Below, one piece after another: positions 1-8,421 of a DNA stretch of 64,000 nt. The stretch covers positions 34,642 to 98,641 of the forward strand of contig JAHHRX010000005.1 of the NCBI GenBank assembly GCA_020025545.1, in the 5' to 3' direction. The stretch comes from Oscillospiraceae bacterium. Lineage in GTDB: Bacteria > Bacillota > Clostridia > Oscillospirales > Oscillospiraceae. The notes under the pieces are model-generated. The model worked only from the letters and a program-made list of their open reading frames with translations, did not search any database and was not told the origin of the DNA. A program made the position numbers and the translations under genes. The first letter of the stretch is position 1; every line of letters begins with the position of its first letter.

Positions 1-606
1 TCCGTGAAAATTGATGCATCCCTGCTGCAAAATGTGGTGACCGAGAATAAAGAACTTCCGGAAAGCGCCAAGCTGGATCTGGTCGTGGCCCTCATCACCC
101 TGAAATACACCCAGTCCAATTCCGTCTGCTACGCCTATGACGGTCAGGCCATCGGTGTGGGCGCAGGACAGCAGTCCCGCATCCACTGCACCCGGCTGGC
201 AGGCTCCAAGGCTGACACCTGGTTCCTGCGTCAGCATCCTCTGACTCTGGCCCTTCCCTTCCGGGAAGACATTGCCCGCCCGGTTCGTGACAATGTAATC
301 GACGGCTACATCAACGGCAACGAGGAGGATGTCTGCGCCGAGGGCATCTGGCAGAAGTATTTCACCTGCCGCCCCCAGTACCTCACCGCCGAAGAAAAGC
401 GCAGCTGGCTGTCTCAGCGCTCCGGCGTGAGCCTTGGCTCCGATGCCTTCTTCCCCTTCCCCGACAACATCCAGAGAGCCTGTGCCTCCGGTGTTTCCTA
501 CATCGCTCAGCCCGGCGGCTCCCTGCGGGACAATCTGGTGATTGACGAGTGCAACGCCCGCAATGCCGTCATGGCCTTCACGGGTCTGCGGCTGTTCCAC
601 CACTAA
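1..606 (+). CDS. purH: AICAR formyltransferase, C-terminal part (cut by window edge)
   Basis: This is the last 201 residues or so of phosphoribosylaminoimidazolecarboxamide formyltransferase, which transfers the formyl group of 10-formyl-THF to AICAR late in purine synthesis. Family motifs are clear: KYTQSNSVCYA, the GAGQQSRIHCTRLAG block, and the ending SDAFFPFPDNI...GLRLFHH. The frame is open at base 1, so the true start lies outside; the GTG at base 4 is not a start. Clostridia often have a separate short transformylase without the IMP cyclohydrolase domain, but which form this is cannot be decided from the tail. purD follows 10 bp later, so they share an operon. Confidence 0.93.
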   Translation, partial: SVKIDASLLQNVVTENKELPESAKLDLVVALITLKYTQSNSVCYAYDGQAIGVGAGQQSRIHCTRLAGSKADTWFLRQHPLTLALPFREDIARPVRDNVIDGYINGNEEDVCAEGIWQKYFTCRPQYLTAEEKRSWLSQRSGVSLGSDAFFPFPDNIQRACASGVSYIAQPGGSLRDNLVIDECNARNAVMAFTGLRLFHH

Positions 607-616
607 GGAGGATTTC

Positions 617-1882
617 ATGAAAATTCTGGTTGTGGGCAGCGGCGGAAGAGAACACGCCATCATCAAAGCCCTGAAGAAAAATCCGCAGGCGGAAACTATC
701 TATGCCCTTCCCGGAAACGGCGGCATGGCCGGTGATGCCGTCTGTGTTGATATCGCAGCCACGGATCTTGACGGAATCGTTCAGTTTGCCGTGGAGCAGA
801 AAATCGACTACGCCGTTGTAACGCCGGACGATCCGCTGGTTCTGGGCTGTGTAGACCGGCTGAACGAAGCCGGAATCCCCTGCTTCGGCCCCAATGCCAA
901 CGCCGCCTTGATTGAAGGCAGCAAGGCCTTTGCCAAGGAACTTATGCACAAATACGGCATTCCCACCGCCGCCTGCGAGATTTTCACAAATCTGGCAGAT
1001 GCGCTTTCCTATCTGGACACCGCGCCCCTGCCTGCGGTCATCAAGGCCGACGGTCTTGCGCTGGGAAAAGGTGTTATCATCGCCGCCACCCGTCAGGAGG
1101 CCAAAGATGCCGTCCGGGATATGATGGAAAACGCCAAATTCGGTGCCAGCGGCAAAACCGTGGTGATTGAGGAATTTCTCACCGGCCCGGAGGTCTCCGT
1201 GCTGGCCTTCACCGACGGCAAAACGCTGAAGCCTATGGTTTCTTCCATGGATCACAAGCGCATCGGGGACGGCGACACCGGTCTCAACACCGGCGGCATG
1301 GGTGCCATTGCCCCCAATCCCTACTACACGGAGGAGATTGCCCGGCGGTGCATGGATGAAATTTTTCTTCCCACCATGGCGGCTATGAATGCCGAGGGCC
1401 GCACCTTCCGGGGATGCCTCTACTTCGGTCTGATGCTCACCCCCGACGGCCCCAAGGTCATCGAATATAACTGCCGTTTCGGCGATCCCGAAACCCAGGC
1501 GGTGCTTCCCCTGCTGAAAAGCGACCTGCTGACAGTGATGCAGGCCGTCACGCAGGAGCGTCTGGCTCAGGTCAGCGTGGAATTTTCCAAGGAATATTCC
1601 TGCTGTGTGGTCACAGCCTCTCAGGGCTACCCCACCGCCTACCAGAAGGGCTTCCCCATCACCATGACAGAGGAGGCCGCCGCCCATACCTATGTGGCAG
1701 GTGCCAAGCTGGCAGACGGCCGGCTTGTGACCGCCGGCGGGCGGGTCACCGGCACCACTGCCGTGGCAGGCACTCTGGATGATGCCATCAAAGAGGCCTA
1801 CCGCCTTGCTGAGGGCGTTCAATTCCAAAATGCCTATCGCAGAAGTGATATCGGTCAGCGCGGTCTGGCCGCTTGCAAATAA
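617..1882 (+). CDS. purD: Phosphoribosylamine-glycine ligase
   Basis: GAR synthetase joins glycine to phosphoribosylamine with ATP, the second step of de novo purine synthesis. The 421-residue length is normal for PurD. The start MKILVVGSGGREHAI is diagnostic, followed by the ATP-grasp region with KADGLALGKGV, the GDGDTGLNTGGMGA loop and EYNCRFGDPETQ near the metal site. The ATG at 617 is chosen over an upstream in-frame GTG-type start at 542 because GGAGG lies at 607-611, just after the stop of the preceding gene. It lies between the transformylase and purL in one operon. Confidence 0.96.
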   Translation: MKILVVGSGGREHAIIKALKKNPQAETIYALPGNGGMAGDAVCVDIAATDLDGIVQFAVEQKIDYAVVTPDDPLVLGCVDRLNEAGIPCFGPNANAALIEGSKAFAKELMHKYGIPTAACEIFTNLADALSYLDTAPLPAVIKADGLALGKGVIIAATRQEAKDAVRDMMENAKFGASGKTVVIEEFLTGPEVSVLAFTDGKTLKPMVSSMDHKRIGDGDTGLNTGGMGAIAPNPYYTEEIARRCMDEIFLPTMAAMNAEGRTFRGCLYFGLMLTPDGPKVIEYNCRFGDPETQAVLPLLKSDLLTVMQAVTQERLAQVSVEFSKEYSCCVVTASQGYPTAYQKGFPITMTEEAAAHTYVAGAKLADGRLVTAGGRVTGTTAVAGTLDDAIKEAYRLAEGVQFQNAYRRSDIGQRGLAACK

Positions 1883-1894
1883 GGAGGATATTCC

Positions 1895-4800
1895 ATGGTT
1901 TATCGTGTATATGTTGAGAAAAAGCCCTCCGAGGCTCACGAAGCCGCTGCTCTCAGAGAGGAAATCCGGGAGTTTTTGCAGATCCGTGGTCTGCGTGATG
2001 TGCGGATTCTCAATCGCTACGATGTGGAGGGCATCGATGAAGCCCTGTTCCGCTACGCCGTAAACACGGTTTTTTCCGAGCCTCAGCTGGATACCGTCAC
2101 CTATGAAGCCCCTCAGGGGCAGGTGGTTTTTGCCGCCGAACCTCTGCCCGGTCAGTTTGACCAGCGGGCAGATTCCGCCGCTCAGTGTATCCAGATCCTT
2201 TCTCAGGCAAAGCGCCCCACTGTGCGCACAGCCAAAGTTTATGTGCTCTCGGGCGATCTTTCCGAGGAGGACATCCGCACCATCCGCCACCATGTCATTA
2301 ACCCCGTGGAGGCCCGGGAAGCATCCCTTGATATGCCCGAAAAGCTGGATGCCGCCGTCACCGCCCCTGAAAGTGTGGAAACCGTAAAGGATTTTCTGGA
2401 GCTGGACAGCGACGGACTTTCTGCGCTTCTTTCGAAGCTGGGCCTTGCCATGGATCTGGAGGATCTTCTGTTCTGCCAGAACTATTTCCGCAAGGAGGGC
2501 AGAGCCCCTACCATGACGGAGATCCGCATCATCGATACCTACTGGTCGGATCACTGCCGCCACACCACCTTCCTCACCACCATCGATTCCGTTCGCTTTG
2601 AAGATCCCCTTCTGCAAAGCGCTTACGACGAATATCTGGCCACCCGTGCCTCTCTGGGCCGCACCAAGCCCATTAACCTCATGGACATCGGCACTCTGGC
2701 AGGAAAATATCTTCACAAAGCAGGATATCTCGACAAGCTGGACGAGTCCGAAGAAATCAACGCCTGCACCGTCCGCATGAGCGTCACCGTTGACGGCAAG
2801 GAGGAGCCGTGGCTTCTGCTGTTCAAGAATGAAACCCACAACCATCCCACGGAGATTGAGCCCTTCGGCGGTGCCGCCACCTGCATCGGCGGTGCTATCC
2901 GGGATCCGCTGGCAAGCCGTGCCTATGTCTACGCCGCCATGCGTGTCACCGGTGCCGCTGATCCCTTAAAGAGTGTTTCCGAGACTCTGCCCGGCAAGCT
3001 CCCCCAGCGCAAGATCGTCACCACCGCCGCCAACGGCTATTCCTCCTACGGCAACCAGATCGGCCTTGCCACCGGCATGGTAGATGAAATCTACCACCCG
3101 GGCTATGCCGCCAAGCGTATGGAAATCGGTGCCGTAATAGCCGCCGTTCCCGAAAAGAATGTCCGCAGAGAACGCCCCGCTCCCGGGGATCTGGTCATCC
3201 TGCTGGGCGGACGCACCGGTCGGGACGGATGCGGCGGTGCCACCGGCTCCTCCAAGAGCCACACGGCTTCTTCTCTGGAGACCTGCGGCGCAGAAGTGCA
3301 GAAGGGCAATGCCCCTGAGGAGCGGAAGCTCCAGCGGATGCTTCGCAATCCCGAGGCCTCCCGGATGATCAAGCGCTGCAACGATTTCGGCGCCGGCGGC
3401 GTGTCCGTCGCCATCGGTGAGCTGGCAGACGGTCTTACCATCGATCTCAACAAGGTTCCCAAGAAGTACGAGGGACTTTCCGGCACGGAACTGGCTATTT
3501 CCGAATCTCAGGAGCGGATGGCCGTGGTGGTCGAGCGGGAAAACGCAGAGCGTTTTCTGGAGCTTGCCGCCGCAGAAAATCTGGAGGCCACGGTAGTGGC
3601 TGAGGTCACCGAGAACCCCCGTCTCAGAATGAACTGGAACGGTCAGCAGATCTGCGACATCAGCCGGGAATTTTTGGATTCCAACGGCGCCGAAAAGCAT
3701 ATCACCGTAGAAATCGCCCCGCCCAAGCCTTACGCCCCGGAAATTTCCGGCGGATTTGCGGAAAACATGGAGCGCATCGCCTCCGATCTCAATACCTGCT
3801 CCAAGCGTGGCCTTTCCGAGCGGTTTGATTCCACCATCGGTGCCGGAACGGTACTGATGCCCTTCGGCGGCAAATTCCAGCAGACCCCCATTCAGGCCAT
3901 GGTTCACAAAGTGAGCCTGCCCGCCGGACATACCGATGACTGCTCTGTGATGAGCTGGGGCTACAATCCCTTTATCAGTGAAAAGAGCCCCTTCCACGGG
4001 GCATATCTGGCAGTGGTGGAGTCCGCCGCCAAGCTGATCGCCGCCGGCGCATCCTTCCAGGATGTATATCTCACCTTCCAGGAGTATTTCCTCCGGGTTG
4101 CCAGAGACCCCAAGCGCTGGGGGCAGCCCATGGCAGCATTGCTGGGCGCTTTCAAGGCGCAGATGGATCTGAAGATCGCCGCCATCGGCGGCAAGGATTC
4201 CATGTCCGGCAGTTTTGAGCAGCTGGATGTGCCGCCCACGCTGGTTTCCTTCGCCGTTACCACCGAAAAGCTGGATCATATCGTTTCCAACGAGTTTAAG
4301 GCCGCCGGTCACAAGGTATACCTGCTGGCACCGGAGTATGACGAAAACGGTCTGCCCGTTCCCGCATCCCTCTTAAAGCTCTTTGACACCGTCACTGCCA
4401 TGCTCCGCAGCGGCAAGGCTGTCTCCGCCTACACTTTGGGCATGGGCGGAGCCGGTGAAGCCGTTATGAAAATGGCCTTCGGCAACGGTCTGGGCTTCCG
4501 CTTCCGGGACGGCATTTCCATGGAGCAGCTCTTCGGCTGGGGCTACGGCAGCTTCCTGCTGGAGCTTTCCGAAGGCGACTGTGATGCAACAGAGCTCGGC
4601 ATTACCACCGATGACGGAGCATTCTCCATGGGAGATACCTGCATCAGCGCCGAAAAGCTGCTGCATCTGTACGAAAACAAGCTGGAAAGCGTATTCCCCT
4701 GCAACATTGCCGATGCCGATATTCCTCTGGAAACCGTTTCCTCCCCGGCATTGCCCCGGGTGGCGCCTGCCGTAAAGGTAGCAAAGCCCAGGGTTTTGAT

Positions 4801-5581
4801 TCCTGTGTTCCCCGGCACCAACTGTGAGTATGACTCCGCACGGGCGGTAGCCGATGCCGGCGCAGAGCCTGAAATTTTCGTGGTGAAAAACCTCACCGCC
4901 GATGCGGTCAGCCGCAGCGTGGAGGAATTTGCCAGAAAGGTAGCCGATTCTCAGATAGTCTTTATTCCCGGCGGATTCTCCGGCGGCGACGAGCCGGACG
5001 GCTCCGGCAAATTCATCACAGCCTTCTTCCGCAATGCCGCCGTCAAGGAGGAAGTGACCCGCCTGCTGGAAAACCGGGACGGTCTGATGCTGGGCATCTG
5101 CAACGGCTTCCAGGCACTGATCAAGCTGGGTCTGGTGCCCTACGGCAAGATCATGGACACGGATGAGACCTTTCCCACTCTGGCGCACAACTGCATCGGC
5201 CGTCACCAGAGCCGGATCGTCAGAACCCGGGTGGCCTCCAACCGCTCCCCGTGGCTGGCAAAGACGCAGGTGGGCGATGTATACAATGTGGCAATTTCCC
5301 ACGGCGAGGGTCGCTTCTTTGCCGACGAGGCGCTGGCCCGCCGCCTGATCGAAAACGGTCAGGTCGCCACCCAGTATGTAGATCTCTCCGGCAATGCCAC
5401 CGCCGATGTTCGCTTCAATCCCAACGGCTCCCTCTTCGCCATTGAGGGTATTACCTCCCCCGACGGCAGAGTGCTGGGCAAAATGGGCCACAGCGAGCGC
5501 TGGAATCAGGGTCTTTACAAAAATGTCCCCGGCTGCTACGAGATGAAGCTCTTCGAGTCTGCTGTGGAATACTTCCGCTGA
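1895..5581 (+). CDS. purL: Phosphoribosylformylglycinamidine synthase, single-chain
   Basis: FGAM synthase converts FGAR and glutamine to FGAM. At 1228 residues it carries all functions in one chain: a PurS-like N-terminus (about 1-80, MVYRVYVEKK), two PurL/AIR-synthase halves with the HNHPTEIEPFGGA motif near residue 313, and a class I glutamine amidotransferase domain from about 967. The amidotransferase shows PGTNCEYDSARA, the nucleophile in LGICNGFQ near residue 1069, and an SHGEGRF block. Most Bacilli split these into purS, purQ and purL, while clostridia often have this fused type. GGAGG precedes ATG 1895 and a hairpin terminator follows. Confidence 0.96.
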   Translation: MVYRVYVEKKPSEAHEAAALREEIREFLQIRGLRDVRILNRYDVEGIDEALFRYAVNTVFSEPQLDTVTYEAPQGQVVFAAEPLPGQFDQRADSAAQCIQILSQAKRPTVRTAKVYVLSGDLSEEDIRTIRHHVINPVEAREASLDMPEKLDAAVTAPESVETVKDFLELDSDGLSALLSKLGLAMDLEDLLFCQNYFRKEGRAPTMTEIRIIDTYWSDHCRHTTFLTTIDSVRFEDPLLQSAYDEYLATRASLGRTKPINLMDIGTLAGKYLHKAGYLDKLDESEEINACTVRMSVTVDGKEEPWLLLFKNETHNHPTEIEPFGGAATCIGGAIRDPLASRAYVYAAMRVTGAADPLKSVSETLPGKLPQRKIVTTAANGYSSYGNQIGLATGMVDEIYHPGYAAKRMEIGAVIAAVPEKNVRRERPAPGDLVILLGGRTGRDGCGGATGSSKSHTASSLETCGAEVQKGNAPEERKLQRMLRNPEASRMIKRCNDFGAGGVSVAIGELADGLTIDLNKVPKKYEGLSGTELAISESQERMAVVVERENAERFLELAAAENLEATVVAEVTENPRLRMNWNGQQICDISREFLDSNGAEKHITVEIAPPKPYAPEISGGFAENMERIASDLNTCSKRGLSERFDSTIGAGTVLMPFGGKFQQTPIQAMVHKVSLPAGHTDDCSVMSWGYNPFISEKSPFHGAYLAVVESAAKLIAAGASFQDVYLTFQEYFLRVARDPKRWGQPMAALLGAFKAQMDLKIAAIGGKDSMSGSFEQLDVPPTLVSFAVTTEKLDHIVSNEFKAAGHKVYLLAPEYDENGLPVPASLLKLFDTVTAMLRSGKAVSAYTLGMGGAGEAVMKMAFGNGLGFRFRDGISMEQLFGWGYGSFLLELSEGDCDATELGITTDDGAFSMGDTCISAEKLLHLYENKLESVFPCNIADADIPLETVSSPALPRVAPAVKVAKPRVLIPVFPGTNCEYDSARAVADAGAEPEIFVVKNLTADAVSRSVEEFARKVADSQIVFIPGGFSGGDEPDGSGKFITAFFRNAAVKEEVTRLLENRDGLMLGICNGFQALIKLGLVPYGKIMDTDETFPTLAHNCIGRHQSRIVRTRVASNRSPWLAKTQVGDVYNVAISHGEGRFFADEALARRLIENGQVATQYVDLSGNATADVRFNPNGSLFAIEGITSPDGRVLGKMGHSERWNQGLYKNVPGCYEMKLFESAVEYFR

Positions 5582-5590
5582 TAATTTTCA

Positions 5591-5616
5591 GGGCGTGCCG
5601 CAAAAGCGGCACGCCC
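5591..5616 (+). terminator. Terminator after purL
   Basis: A perfect 11-bp stem (GGGCGTGCCGC with its complement) around an AAAA loop, followed by TCACTTTATTTTG. It sits 9 bp after the purL stop and ends the purine operon. The U-tract is interrupted. Confidence 0.75.
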
Positions 5617-5652
5617 TCACTTTATTTTGTGATGCAAACAGAACTACTGCAA

Positions 5653-5680
5653 AAGCGCCCGAACCAAAGTCCGGGCGCTT
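5653..5680 (-). terminator. Terminator of the downstream minus-strand hydrolase gene
   Basis: Stem AAGCGCCCG with CGGGCGCTT around a 10-nt loop. Read on the minus strand the 3' arm runs into TTTTGC; on the plus strand it is followed by CTCATTTTTT, so it may act in both directions. Confidence 0.7.
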
Positions 5681-5689
5681 CTCATTTTT

Positions 5690-6616
5690 TCAGATTCCGA
5701 AAAATTCACGGATGGTATTGCAGTAAAGCTCCGGTTCCAGCGCAATGCATTCTGCGTGCTTCGCCTCCGGTATCTCCAGCAGCCGTTTCAGCGAGCCGCA
5801 GGCCTCGTAAAGCTCCCGGGCCATGTAGGGCGGCACCTTTGTGTCCTTGCCGCCGTGAACAAAGAGAATGGGCACATTGGTTTTTTTCACCTGTTCCATG
5901 GGGCTGTACCGGTGGAAATCAAAGCCTGCACGCATTTTGCAAATGGATTCACACTGCTCAAGGAAGGGATGCACCGGCAGGTGAGCGGTGTGCGGCAGCT
6001 GATAGGACAGAACATCCCATGCACTGGTATATCCGCAGTCCGCCACAATTCCCCGAACCTGACCGGGAAGGTCATCCTCTCCGGAGGCAGCCAATACAGT
6101 GGCAGCGCCCATGCTGACGCCGTGCATCCGAATCTGGATTTTTTCTCCAAACCGCCCCACCAGATATTTTGCCCAGTCCACGCAGTCCAGCCGATCCAGC
6201 ACACCAAAACCTATGTATTTGCCCTCACTGGGGCCATGCGCCCGGTTATCCGGCAGGAGTATGCCATACCCCAAAGAGCGGTAAAATGCAAAATAAGGGG
6301 CGTATTCCCGCCGTGCATATGCATGGTAACCATGGATGCCCAGCATGAATTTTCCGTTTTCCTCCGGTGCCGGGTAATAATAGGCATGGAGCTTCAGCCC
6401 GTCCCGGGAAGTGATGTACACATCCTCACATTCCGCCTGCTTCATCAGCGCAAAGCCTTTCCGGACTGCCCGATAGTATGGCGTATCCCGCTCAAGATTA
6501 CGGGTTTCCTGATTGCGTTTGGGCCTATAAAAAAGATAGTGAAATGTGTAATCGGAAATTGCCGCTATTGCCAGCACAATCACCAGTATCACTGCTAATA
6601 AAATCCATCCCCCCAC
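5690..6616 (-). CDS. Membrane-anchored alpha/beta hydrolase
   Basis: A 308-residue serine hydrolase of the alpha/beta fold. One transmembrane segment (GGWILLAVILVIVLAIAAI) opens the protein, so the catalytic domain is likely held at the membrane. The nucleophile elbow is HGVSMGAATV; LGIHGYHA gives the oxyanion region, and the late LFVHGGKDTKVP and AKHAEC blocks supply Asp and His of the triad. The GTG at 6616 is chosen because GGAGGTGA lies 5-12 nt upstream; ATG codons further upstream lack a ribosome site and would put charged residues before the membrane segment. Substrate unknown. It is a lone gene. Confidence 0.85.
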   Translation of the reverse strand: MGGWILLAVILVIVLAIAAISDYTFHYLFYRPKRNQETRNLERDTPYYRAVRKGFALMKQAECEDVYITSRDGLKLHAYYYPAPEENGKFMLGIHGYHAYARREYAPYFAFYRSLGYGILLPDNRAHGPSEGKYIGFGVLDRLDCVDWAKYLVGRFGEKIQIRMHGVSMGAATVLAASGEDDLPGQVRGIVADCGYTSAWDVLSYQLPHTAHLPVHPFLEQCESICKMRAGFDFHRYSPMEQVKKTNVPILFVHGGKDTKVPPYMARELYEACGSLKRLLEIPEAKHAECIALEPELYCNTIREFFGI

Positions 6617-6726
6617 GGGAATCACCTCCGTATGTCTTTTCATTTTCATTAGGATACCACAGAAATATGAATAAATCTTCTGTTTTTGGCAAAATCGTGC
6701 ATTTTCCAATGTGGCTTCCTGCCGGG

Positions 6727-6756
6727 AAAAGACTGCGGCATGTGCCGCAGTCTTTT
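6727..6756 (-). terminator. Terminator of spoVT
   Basis: A near-perfect 14-bp inverted repeat with a TG centre (AAAAGACTGCGGCA and its complement). It overlaps the spoVT stop codon by two bases and has T-runs in both directions, so it could also insulate the hydrolase gene. Confidence 0.8.
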
Positions 6757-7297
6757 AATCTTCCATCTGTTTTCCAAGGAAAGCAGCCGCCGTCTGCGCC
6801 AGTCTGAGATCTGATTCTTCCATCGGGCCGCCGTTTGCTTCCATCAGGAAAAGGACGCCTCCCATGAGATCTCCCTGACAAAGGATCGGTGTCGCTACCC
6901 CAAGGCTGTACTTTTCCGTTTCCTCTACCGCCGGGACTTTGGGGCTGCCCTCCTCAAAGCGGTAGTGGAGCCGCTGTTCCATCAGCTTGTTAAGGGCATC
7001 CGAGTTGGTTTTATCCATCAGCTCCCGCTTGGGTACACCGCTGACGGCAATCACCGCATCCCGATCCGACACCGCCACGATCCTGCCGGTAGTCTCACTG
7101 ATGGCATCACATATCTGCGCAGCAAATTCCTGAAGATCTCCCATGGGAGAATACTTTCTGAAAATCACACCGCCGTCCTTTTCCGTATAGATTTCCAGCG
7201 GGTCACCTTCCCGAATACGCAAAGTGCGGCGGATCTCTTTGGGGATCACAATACGCCCCAAATCGTCCACTCTGCGGACAATACCAGTTGCTTTCAT
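6755..7297 (-). CDS. spoVT: Stage V sporulation protein T
   Basis: SpoVT is an AbrB-family DNA-binding protein that tunes SigG-dependent genes in the forespore. The first 50 residues are the swapped-hairpin AbrB domain (MKATGIVRRVDDLGRIVIPK, EIRRTLRIREGDPLEI). Residues 55-180 form the GAF-like domain typical of SpoVT and absent from AbrB itself. The length of 180 residues matches the family. AAAGGAAG precedes the ATG. Its presence supports a spore-forming host. The upstream 200 bp carries no obvious SigA promoter for it; a SigG-type promoter is expected but I could not identify one with confidence. Confidence 0.95.
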   Translation of the reverse strand: MKATGIVRRVDDLGRIVIPKEIRRTLRIREGDPLEIYTEKDGGVIFRKYSPMGDLQEFAAQICDAISETTGRIVAVSDRDAVIAVSGVPKRELMDKTNSDALNKLMEQRLHYRFEEGSPKVPAVEETEKYSLGVATPILCQGDLMGGVLFLMEANGGPMEESDLRLAQTAAAFLGKQMED

Positions 7298-7427
7298 ATC
7301 TTTTTCTTCCTTTCTATGAAGATTGCCAGCTTTTGTCTGTCCCTGCTATTGTTTACAGGAAATAGGAAATTATGCGACAAAAAATCACCGTTCCCTTTCC
7401 CGGCAAAAAGAAAGCCGCATTTTCTAT

Positions 7428-7456
7428 TTGCCAAACGCCGGTGACTTTGCTATAAT
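7428..7456 (+). promoter_or_regulatory. SigA promoter of the arginase gene
   Basis: TTGCCA at 7428-7433, 17-bp spacer, TATAAT at 7451-7456 with an extended TGC just before it. The gene starts 41 bp downstream. Confidence 0.85.
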
Positions 7457-7497
7457 ATGATATTGCCAATGAATACACCAAAGCAAAGGAGACCGCT

Positions 7498-8349
7498 ATG
7501 TTTCATATATTTGGATGTCCCATGCATGTGGGCGTAGGCGTTAAGGGTCTTATCCACAGCCTTAACTACCTGAATGATTACTGCAAAGATTTTGATATTT
7601 CCATTTTTCCGGAAGTGATTCTGCCGGAAGAAAATCTTCCCAATCTGAAAAATTTGAACAGTGTTGTGGCGACCTGTGAAAAAATCGCCGCTGAAACCCG
7701 GAAGGTCTTCGAAAACGGCGAGACACCTCTCTTTATTGCCGGAGATCACAGCTCCGCTCTGGGTACCGTTTCCGCCGTCAGCTCCTATTTTGAGGATGAA
7801 GTGGGCCTCATCTGGGTGGATGCCCATCCCGACATCAACACCGACAAAACCACCGTCACCGGCAACATCCACGGTATGCCCGTGGCCGCTCTGCTGGGCA
7901 TGGGGGAGCCTTCTCTTACCAGGGTTGCTTCCGACAAGGTGAAAATCAAGCCGGAAAATGTGGTGATGCTAGGTCTGCGGGACATTGACCCCCCGGAGCG
8001 TGAGATCCTCAGGGAGCAGGGTATTATGTACTTCACCTATGAAACCATCGCCCGGAGAGGCATTCACGCCTGTCTGGAAGAAAGCATTGCCCATCTGAAG
8101 CATCTGAAGCATGTACATATCAGCTTCGACATTGATGTCATGGACCCCCAGCTGATTCCCGGCGTATCCGTCCCCGTTCCCTCCGGATTCCATGAGGGCG
8201 AGGCTTTTTATGTGATGAACGAGCTGATGGAGCATCTGCCTGTTTGCTCCTGCGACATTGTGGAATACAACGCAGAGCTGGATCACGAGGACAAGACTGC
8301 CCGGTTCGCGCAGGATCTTGCCAATCTGATTTTGTCCCACGACAAATAA
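7498..8349 (+). CDS. Arginase/agmatinase-family ureohydrolase
   Basis: A 283-residue binuclear manganese hydrolase of the ureohydrolase family. Metal ligands lie in AGDHSSALG, WVDAHPDINT and SFDIDVMDP, matching the family's GGDHS, DAHxD and DxDxxDP signatures. The order and the N-terminal MFHIFGCP...GVGVKG region resemble arginase (arginine to ornithine plus urea) more than agmatinase or formimidoylglutamase, but substrate choice is inferred. AAAGGAG precedes the ATG, a strong promoter lies upstream and a terminator follows, so it is a single-gene unit convergent with murE. Confidence 0.88.
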   Translation: MFHIFGCPMHVGVGVKGLIHSLNYLNDYCKDFDISIFPEVILPEENLPNLKNLNSVVATCEKIAAETRKVFENGETPLFIAGDHSSALGTVSAVSSYFEDEVGLIWVDAHPDINTDKTTVTGNIHGMPVAALLGMGEPSLTRVASDKVKIKPENVVMLGLRDIDPPEREILREQGIMYFTYETIARRGIHACLEESIAHLKHLKHVHISFDIDVMDPQLIPGVSVPVPSGFHEGEAFYVMNELMEHLPVCSCDIVEYNAELDHEDKTARFAQDLANLILSHDK

Positions 8350-8367
8350 AACATACCTAAAAACGCA

Positions 8368-8414
8368 AAAAATCCGGCAGACAGCAGGTTCTTCCCGCTT
8401 TCTGCCGGATTTTT
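8368..8414. terminator. Shared bidirectional terminator
   Basis: A 14-bp stem (AAAAATCCGGCAGA with its complement) around a 19-nt loop between the convergent arginase and murE-like genes. T-runs occur on both strands. Confidence 0.85.
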
Positions 8415-8421
8415 CTTTTGG

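Noticed and set aside
578..2845. 755-residue open frame on the minus strand
   Set aside because: It lies antisense to purD and purL, has no family features and arises from the high-GC codon bias of the plus-strand genes.
7298..7427. SigG promoter for spoVT
   Set aside because: Expected from Bacillus, and a GCATA element exists, but I could not find a matching -10 element at the right spacing.
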